Below, in pieces: positions 6,501-9,915 of a stretch of DNA of 9,915 nucleotides. Made by a program: the position numbers and the translations under genes. The first letter of the stretch is position 1. Each line of letters starts with the position of its first letter. The stretch lies in assembly GCA_900768425.1 (NCBI GenBank), contig CAAGCR010000003.1, positions 1 to 9,915 of the forward strand, given 5' to 3'. Origin of the DNA: Clostridia bacterium (GTDB lineage: Bacteria > Bacillota > Clostridia > Christensenellales > UBA1242). The notes under the pieces are model-generated. The model did no database searches and was not told the DNA's origin. It saw only the letters and a program-made list of their open reading frames with translations.

Positions 6501-6530
6501 ATTATAGCATTTGCAAAAGGATTTTGGCAA
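6501..6530 (-). promoter_or_regulatory. Extended -10 promoter giving a leaderless rsmE mRNA
   Basis: On the minus strand TTGCCA (6530-6525), 18 bases, then TATAAT (6506-6501), with TG one base before it (TGCTATAAT, an extended -10). The rsmE ATG begins only seven bases after the -10 box, at the place where transcription normally starts. The spacer has no purine-rich SD, and none lies before the ATG. The boxes are seen; the leaderless start is inferred. Confidence 0.65.
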
Positions 6531-6688
6531 ATAATTCATAATCTTTATGGTTATAATATTTAAAATAATTAATTCTAAAAGCAAACAAATATGCGTAAAA
6601 ATTTTTTCATTTATTTTTGAAATAGATTTAATATTTTAAATGAAGCGTTATCTTGAAAAAATAATGCTAATTTTGACCGCATATTTAT

Positions 6689-6716
6689 TTGTAAAATGAT
6701 TTTATTATGATAAAAT
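6689..6716 (+). promoter_or_regulatory. Probable promoter of the glycerol-3-phosphate oxidation operon
   Basis: TTGTAA (6689-6694), 16 bases, then TAAAAT (6711-6716) preceded by TGA, an extended -10 form. Transcription would start near 6723, giving a very short leader that still contains AGAGG (6725-6729) five bases before the ATG. A better-looking TTGACC at 6673-6678 has no -10 box at usable distance. The rest of the 241-base divergent gap (6494-6734) is A/T-rich with no clear operator. Confidence 0.4.
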
Positions 6717-6734
6717 ATTTTTAAAGAGGTAATT

Positions 6735-8144
6735 ATGGAATCTATTTACGACTATGCTATATTTGGCGGTGGTGTTGTTGGCAGTGCAATTTTTAGCAAA
6801 CTTTGTAGACTTGGAAAAAAATGTATACTTTTGGAACTTAATGACATAGCATCAGGCGAAAGCAAAGCGAACTCTGCCATTGTTCATGCTGGTTTTGATG
6901 CAAAACCCGGCACATTTAAAGCTCGTTTTAATGTTCTAGGTAGCAAAATGTACAAAGAAATGTGTGAAAGATTAGGTGTTCCATATAAACAAATAGGTGC
7001 TTATGTTTTAGGTGACAACATTAATATTGTTAATGAACTATATTCTCGTGGGCTTAAAAATGGGCTACTTCCCGATGATATGGAAGTTTTAAACAAAGAA
7101 GAATTAAACAAAAGAATTGGTAATTTGAATAATAATATTACTTGCGGACTTTTTGCAAAGACTTCTGCAATAACAAATCCATATTTACTGACTATTTGCC
7201 TTGCGGAAGAAGGTGTTGTTTGTGGCGGTACTTGTAAAACTTTTTTCAAAACAGAAGAAATTAAACAAGACAATAATTTTATAATCTATGGGAATAATGA
7301 AAACATAGAAGCAAAAAATATCATCAACGCTAGCGGTTTTGGTTACAACGATATTTCAACATTATTAAATTGTGAAAAGTATGATATTAAGTTTAGGCGT
7401 GGTGAATATTTTGTTTTAGACCATAGTGAAAAAGATTTGATTAATGCGACCCTATTTCCCCTTCCTTCTGAAAAAGGCAAAGGTGTTCTTGTAACGCCCA
7501 CTGTTGATGGAAATGTACTTGTTGGCCCAACAGCACAAGAAAGTGAAAATATTACTAAAACAACGCTTGAAGGGTTGAATGATATCAAAGAAAAATCTTC
7601 AGGATTAATCAACAATTTAAACTTAAGAAAGACAATTAGACAGTTTGCCGGAATAAGAACTTGCACCGGTGATGATTTTATTGTTGAAAAAAGCAAAATG
7701 AACAATAAGGTTATTAATGTTGCCGGCATATGCTCACCTGGACTTTCTAGTGCTCCCGCTATTGCTGAATATGTCGTTGAATTGTTAGGGTTAGAGAATA
7801 AAGAGGCTGTGTTTAATCGCATTCAGCCATACTTTTTGGCAAAAGATTTGCCACAAGATGAGTATGACAAATTAGTTAAGATAGATTATAGATACGGAAA
7901 AGTCATTTGTAAATGTGAAATGATTACCGAAGGCGATATTGTTTTTGCCTTACACCGCCCTATAAAAGTAAAAACTATTGATGGCATAAAAAGGCGTGTA
8001 AGGGCTGGAATGGGTAGATGTCAAAGTGGTTTTTGTATGGATAAAGTTATTAAAATTATTGCAAGAGAAAATGGCATTAGTGAATTTGAAGTGTTAAAAG
8101 AATATCCAAATAGTGAAATTTTTATAAGTGAAATAAAAGAGTGA
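6735..8144 (+). CDS. glpA: GlpA-like FAD-dependent glycerol-3-phosphate dehydrogenase with BFD-type [2Fe-2S] domain
   Basis: This 469-residue protein of the DAO/GlpD-GlpA fold probably oxidises glycerol 3-phosphate to dihydroxyacetone phosphate with FAD. The dinucleotide motif is FGGGVVGSAI (10-19) with E34 at the end of the second strand. GESKANSAIVHAGFDAKPGT (41-60) is the flavin and substrate segment seen in clostridial GlpA-like proteins. RQFAGIRTCTGDDFIVE (302-318) and NVAGICSPGLSSAPAIAEYV (328-347) close the FAD site. The C-terminal part (about 388-469) is a BFD-like domain with ICKCEMITEGDI (C392, C394) and GRCQSGFC (C429, C434), four ligands for a [2Fe-2S] cluster. It is the first gene of an operon with a GlpB/NoxA-like oxidoreductase and a DUF1667 protein. 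The gene ends in tandem TGA TGA. Some relatives are called L-2-hydroxyglutarate oxidase-like; the neighbours favour glycerol 3-phosphate. Confidence 0.85.
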   Translation: MESIYDYAIFGGGVVGSAIFSKLCRLGKKCILLELNDIASGESKANSAIVHAGFDAKPGTFKARFNVLGSKMYKEMCERLGVPYKQIGAYVLGDNINIVNELYSRGLKNGLLPDDMEVLNKEELNKRIGNLNNNITCGLFAKTSAITNPYLLTICLAEEGVVCGGTCKTFFKTEEIKQDNNFIIYGNNENIEAKNIINASGFGYNDISTLLNCEKYDIKFRRGEYFVLDHSEKDLINATLFPLPSEKGKGVLVTPTVDGNVLVGPTAQESENITKTTLEGLNDIKEKSSGLINNLNLRKTIRQFAGIRTCTGDDFIVEKSKMNNKVINVAGICSPGLSSAPAIAEYVVELLGLENKEAVFNRIQPYFLAKDLPQDEYDKLVKIDYRYGKVICKCEMITEGDIVFALHRPIKVKTIDGIKRRVRAGMGRCQSGFCMDKVIKIIARENGISEFEVLKEYPNSEIFISEIKE

Positions 8145-8152
8145 TGAAAATT

Positions 8153-8183
8153 TTGATAATCTAAGCGTTTGTACAAATATAAT
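8153..8183 (+). promoter_or_regulatory. Possible internal promoter before the second operon gene
   Basis: In the 130-base gap between the first two genes of the operon, TTGATA (8153-8158) is followed after 19 bases by a perfect TATAAT (8178-8183). The spacing is longer than ideal. Such a large gap within an otherwise tight operon makes an extra start plausible. No terminator hairpin with a T-run is visible in the gap, so readthrough from the first gene is also expected. Confidence 0.35.
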
Positions 8184-8274
8184 GTTTGAATTTTCAAAAA
8201 TTTTTCAAAATTATGAAATAAACAAACAAATACTTTTTACTTTTGTATGTTAAGTGAGAAAATTAGGAGATGTT

Positions 8275-9489
8275 ATGATTGATGTAATTGTAATTGGTGG
8301 TGGTCCAGCCGGAATGGAAGCGGCTATTTCTGCTAGTAATGAGGGTGCTAATGTTGTTTTAATAGAGCGAAATAATGCGCTTGGTGGCATACTTAATCAA
8401 TGTATTCATAATGGTTTTGGTCTACACTATTTTGGCGAGGAGTTAACTGGCCCAGAATATGCAAACAGGTTTAGGAAGCTTATAGAAGAAAATAAAAACA
8501 TTGAAGTTTTATTGAATACCTTTGTTACCAAAATTGATGGTAAAAAGGTGGAAATAATGAACAAAAATGGGAAAAAGACACTTTCTTGTAAGGCTCTTGT
8601 GCTTGCGATGGGATGCCGAGAGCGAACACAAGGTAACATTATGCTTACCGGCACTCGCCCAGCCGGAATTTATACAGCAGGGCTAGCTCAAAGAATGGTC
8701 AATATTGAAGGCAAATTGCCCGGCAAGAAAGTTGTTATTCTTGGCTCTGGCGATATTGGTCTTATTATGGCTAGACGTTTAACTTATGAAGGGGCTAATG
8801 TTTTATGTGTGCTAGAAATTAACAAAAATACAAGCGGATTAAAGCGAAATATTGCTCAATGTTTGAATGATTATAACATTCCTCTCTATCTTTCAACCAC
8901 AATATTTGATGTGATTGGTAAAGAACGAGTTGAAGGTATATATTATGGTCAAGTTGATGACAACTTTAACAGAATAGAAGAAAGCAAAAAATATCTTGAA
9001 TGTGATTGTATAATTCTTTCAGTAGGTTTAATTCCTGAAACTGATTTATTAGAAAAAATACAGATTAATCGTAAAACTAATAGTGTGTTTGTTGATGATT
9101 CGCTTTCTGTTTTAGACGGAATTTTTGCTTGCGGGAATTTCCTTCATGTACACGATTTAGTTGATAATGTTACCTTAGAAGCAAAAGATGCGGGCAAAAA
9201 TGCGGGGCTATATGCTTTGAATAAACTATACAAGCAAGATATTTCTGTTAATATAATAACTTGTGATGATATCTCCTACACTATTCCAAACAAAATATAT
9301 TTGGGTGATGGTGATTTAACTATCAAATTTAGAGTAAAGAAAAAAATTGTAAAACAAAAATTTGTAATTTATTCGGGTGAAACAAAAATATATGAAAAGT
9401 TTGTTATGGCGGTAAATCCCGGAGAAATGCAAACTATTACAATAAATAAAGCACTCGTTAAGGATGATTTAAAAATTAATATTGAATAA
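8275..9489 (+). CDS. GlpB/NoxA-like FAD- and NAD(P)-binding oxidoreductase
   Basis: This 404-residue pyridine nucleotide-disulphide-type oxidoreductase has an N-terminal FAD motif IGGGPAGMEAA (7-17) with E31, and GGILNQCIHNGFGLHYFGEEL (37-57), which is typical of the partner of clostridial GlpA-like proteins. ALVLAMGCRERTQGN (107-121) carries the conserved GCRER, and ILGSGDIGLIMARRL (155-169) is the second, NAD(P)-binding motif. GIFACGNFLHVHDLVD (282-297) is the C-terminal FAD motif. A short beta-type tail follows. It probably accepts electrons from the GlpA-like protein and passes them to NAD(P) or another carrier; lack of a membrane helix suggests a soluble or peripheral complex. ATG at 8275-8277 with AGGAG five bases upstream is preferred. 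A GTG at 8254 would add seven residues, would lack an SD and would read through the real one. Confidence 0.85.
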   Translation: MIDVIVIGGGPAGMEAAISASNEGANVVLIERNNALGGILNQCIHNGFGLHYFGEELTGPEYANRFRKLIEENKNIEVLLNTFVTKIDGKKVEIMNKNGKKTLSCKALVLAMGCRERTQGNIMLTGTRPAGIYTAGLAQRMVNIEGKLPGKKVVILGSGDIGLIMARRLTYEGANVLCVLEINKNTSGLKRNIAQCLNDYNIPLYLSTTIFDVIGKERVEGIYYGQVDDNFNRIEESKKYLECDCIILSVGLIPETDLLEKIQINRKTNSVFVDDSLSVLDGIFACGNFLHVHDLVDNVTLEAKDAGKNAGLYALNKLYKQDISVNIITCDDISYTIPNKIYLGDGDLTIKFRVKKKIVKQKFVIYSGETKIYEKFVMAVNPGEMQTITINKALVKDDLKINIE

Positions 9490-9535
9490 ACATTTTATAA
9501 AAAAATTATTGAATATTATGATTAAAGGAGAAAAT

Positions 9536-9883
9536 ATGAAACTTACATGCATTATGTGTCCTGTTGGCTGTGAACTGACAGTAGAAAAGATAAATGAAGA
9601 AATAAAAGTCAGTGGCAATGGGTGCATTCGTGGGCAACGATATGGTATTAGCGAAATGACAAACCCTACCCGTATGATTACTAGTCTAATAAAGACATCT
9701 TCGGGTGTTGTAGCGGTTAAAACGACAAACCTAGTTCCAAAAGATAAAATATATGATGTATTGAATGAACTTAAAGCGTTTAAAATAAAGCACGCAAAAG
9801 TTGGCGATATTGTTATTCATAATGTCGCCGGTTTAAAAGACATAGACATCATTGTAACACGAGATGTTATTGATGAGCTGTAA
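9536..9883 (+). CDS. DUF1667 four-cysteine protein, third gene of the glycerol-3-phosphate operon
   Basis: This 115-residue protein begins MKLTCIMCPVGCELTV and has VSGNGCIRGQRYGISEMTNPTR at about 25-46. This is the DUF1667 pattern, with C5, C8, C12 and C30 placed to bind an Fe-S cluster or a metal. A small C-terminal domain follows, with LVPKDKIYDVLNELK and GDIVIHNVAG, and the last strand reads IIVTRDV. Family members regularly follow GlpA-like and GlpB/NoxA-like genes in Clostridia and Thermotogae, so it is probably a small electron-transfer or assembly subunit of the complex, though this is not proved. ATG at 9536-9538 with AAAGGAG upstream is chosen. The frame opens earlier at 9482, overlapping the previous gene, but that start has no SD. 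Length is normal. The 32 bases after its stop show no terminator before the window ends. Confidence 0.88.
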   Translation: MKLTCIMCPVGCELTVEKINEEIKVSGNGCIRGQRYGISEMTNPTRMITSLIKTSSGVVAVKTTNLVPKDKIYDVLNELKAFKIKHAKVGDIVIHNVAGLKDIDIIVTRDVIDEL

Positions 9884-9915
9884 ATTGTATTATCGGAAGT
9901 TTTGTCTGAATGCAC

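Noticed and set aside
6642..6656. Second cre-like sequence, TGAAGCGTTATCT, upstream of the GlpA-like gene
   Set aside because: It is one base short of the cre spacing and has further mismatches, so chance is the simpler explanation.
6673..6678. TTGACC as the -35 box of the glycerol-3-phosphate operon
   Set aside because: No acceptable -10 box lies 15-19 bases downstream; the nearest candidates are at about 13 and 24 bases.
7343..7822. Open frame of 159 codons on the minus strand
   Set aside because: It lies wholly inside the GlpA-like gene, has no SD and no recognisable domain, and the opposite strand has clear family motifs. It is a shadow.
8162..8176. Catabolite-response-element-like sequence AAGCGTTTGTACA
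   Set aside because: It fits the central AARCG part of the cre consensus, but the right half is one or two bases out of register. Too weak to list as an operator.

Overview
The window is strongly AT-rich, with dense tandem genes, Shine-Dalgarno (SD) sites of the AGGAG type, sigma-A-like promoters and hairpin-plus-U-run terminators. TGA acts as a stop (the end of the gene at 6735-8144) and tryptophan is encoded by TGG, so the genetic code is standard. The gene content fits a low-GC anaerobic Bacillota, probably an uncultured Clostridia-type gut lineage. It includes a TIGR04086/YrzE-type membrane protein beside secD-secF, an rsmE-mtaB-hinT cluster, and a clostridial glycerol-3-phosphate oxidation set ending in a DUF1667 protein. 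The lineage is inferred; no rRNA or other marker is present.

Left part (1-4032, minus strand). From right to left come a secreted protein of unknown function (2841-3710), a four-helix membrane protein (2365-2775), SecD (822-2138) and a SecF cut by the window edge (1-832). SecD and SecF overlap by 11 bases and share one near-consensus promoter (2192-2220). A terminator at 2285-2329 separates them from the membrane-protein gene. The secreted-protein gene has its own promoter (3811-3838), with consensus -35 and -10 boxes and a run of nine G in the spacer. This looks like a phase-variable promoter. The stretch 3711-4032 holds no gene. It contains the leader of the secreted-protein gene, this promoter, the terminator of the hinT transcript (3889-3928) and an AT-rich repeat pair.

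Middle part (4033-6530, minus strand). rsmE, mtaB and hinT form an operon for rRNA and tRNA modification plus a nucleotide hydrolase. It is driven by a promoter so close to rsmE that the mRNA should be leaderless. Between mtaB and hinT lies a compact 73-base element that folds into an almost perfect four-way junction (4440-4512). It is not explained by any gene.

Right part (6689-9915, plus strand). A divergent operon encodes a GlpA-like FAD protein with a C-terminal [2Fe-2S] domain, a GlpB/NoxA-like FAD/NAD(P)H oxidoreductase and a four-cysteine DUF1667 protein. Together they probably form an anaerobic glycerol-3-phosphate dehydrogenase complex that passes electrons from glycerol 3-phosphate to NAD(P) or another carrier. 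The last 32 bases hold nothing I can assign.

The points most worth following are the poly-G promoter, the four-way-junction element, the SecD/SecF pair without the usual transmembrane acidic motif, the hairpin that buries the SD of the TIGR04086-type gene, and the leaderless rsmE.
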